Assembly (NCBI GenBank): GCA_964649195.1
Contig: CAZYPK010000082.1
Span: 1 to 22,142, forward strand
Direction: 5' to 3'
DNA: 22,142 nt
Origin: JTS-RE9 sp964649195
GTDB lineage: Bacteria; Planctomycetota; Phycisphaerae; Phycisphaerales; Phycisphaeraceae
In this document: positions 22,100-22,142 of the stretch, piece by piece
How positions within the stretch are numbered: position 1 is the stretch's first letter
Layout of the letters: every line of letters starts with the position of its first letter
The notes under the pieces: generated by a model
Seen by the model: only the letters and a program-made list of their open reading frames with translations
Told to the model about the DNA's origin: nothing
The model's database searches: none
Translations under genes and position numbers: made by a program

Positions 22100-22142
22100 G
22101 CATATGTCGGGAGAGCGGAAGCCTCCGGCCGAGAGGGCGAGG
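22100..22142. mobile_element. Left end of a second MITE-like element, cut by the window edge
   Basis: GCATATG at 22100 is followed by T-CGGGAGAGCGGAAGCCTCC and later GAGGGCGAGG. This matches the left end of the element at 1281-1455 with small changes. The rest lies beyond the window. It sits upstream of the export operon, close enough to affect its promoter. Confidence 0.55.

Overview
The window is GC-rich bacterial chromosome with densely packed genes on both strands. It most likely comes from a planctomycete of the Phycisphaerae type. The reasons are the Tat-exported sugar isomerase, SMP-30 and ThuA proteins, the chimeric M50/HlyD and GAF/HlyD membrane proteins, sparse Shine-Dalgarno sites, and several families of palindromic intergenic repeats. 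This lineage call is an inference from gene content; there is no rRNA in the window.

Layout. 1-329 has no gene but holds a 138-base imperfect palindrome. 330-2659 carries two divergent genes for secreted carbohydrate enzymes, a sugar phosphate isomerase/epimerase and an SMP-30/gluconolactonase, separated by a MITE-like inverted-repeat element. 2652-5184 has a small membrane protein (minus strand) and then folE2, a glutaredoxin-like gene and fdhD (plus strand). 5174-6676 is a Tat-lipoprotein flavin amine oxidase. 7044-11266 is a housekeeping stretch: aspS, a YhaM-type OB/HD exoribonuclease and ilvC. trmD (minus) is a lone copy boxed between inverted arrays of an AT-rich repeat. A ThuA-domain protein follows.

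13309-22002 is the most interesting part. Four genes look like one envelope transport system: a small periplasmic HlyD-type adaptor (plus strand), then on the minus strand, in transcription order, a GAF-HlyD membrane fusion protein, a large PqqD-like/M50 protease/HlyD fusion, and a short SecA-like ATPase without the canonical C-terminus. The minus-strand operon is interrupted twice by apparent accessory cargo. A Panacea-type toxin-antitoxin pair sits between GAF-HlyD and M50. A gene for an S23-type four-helix-bundle protein, bounded by perfect 35-bp inverted repeats, sits between M50 and SecA. That second insert has the architecture of a 23S rRNA intervening sequence but lies in a protein-coding operon.

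Across the window, short palindromes repeatedly start at or inside stop codons (folE2, glutaredoxin, aspS, hlyD), and several repeat arrays end within a few bases of coding regions. No tRNA, rRNA, CRISPR array or recognisable transposase gene was seen.
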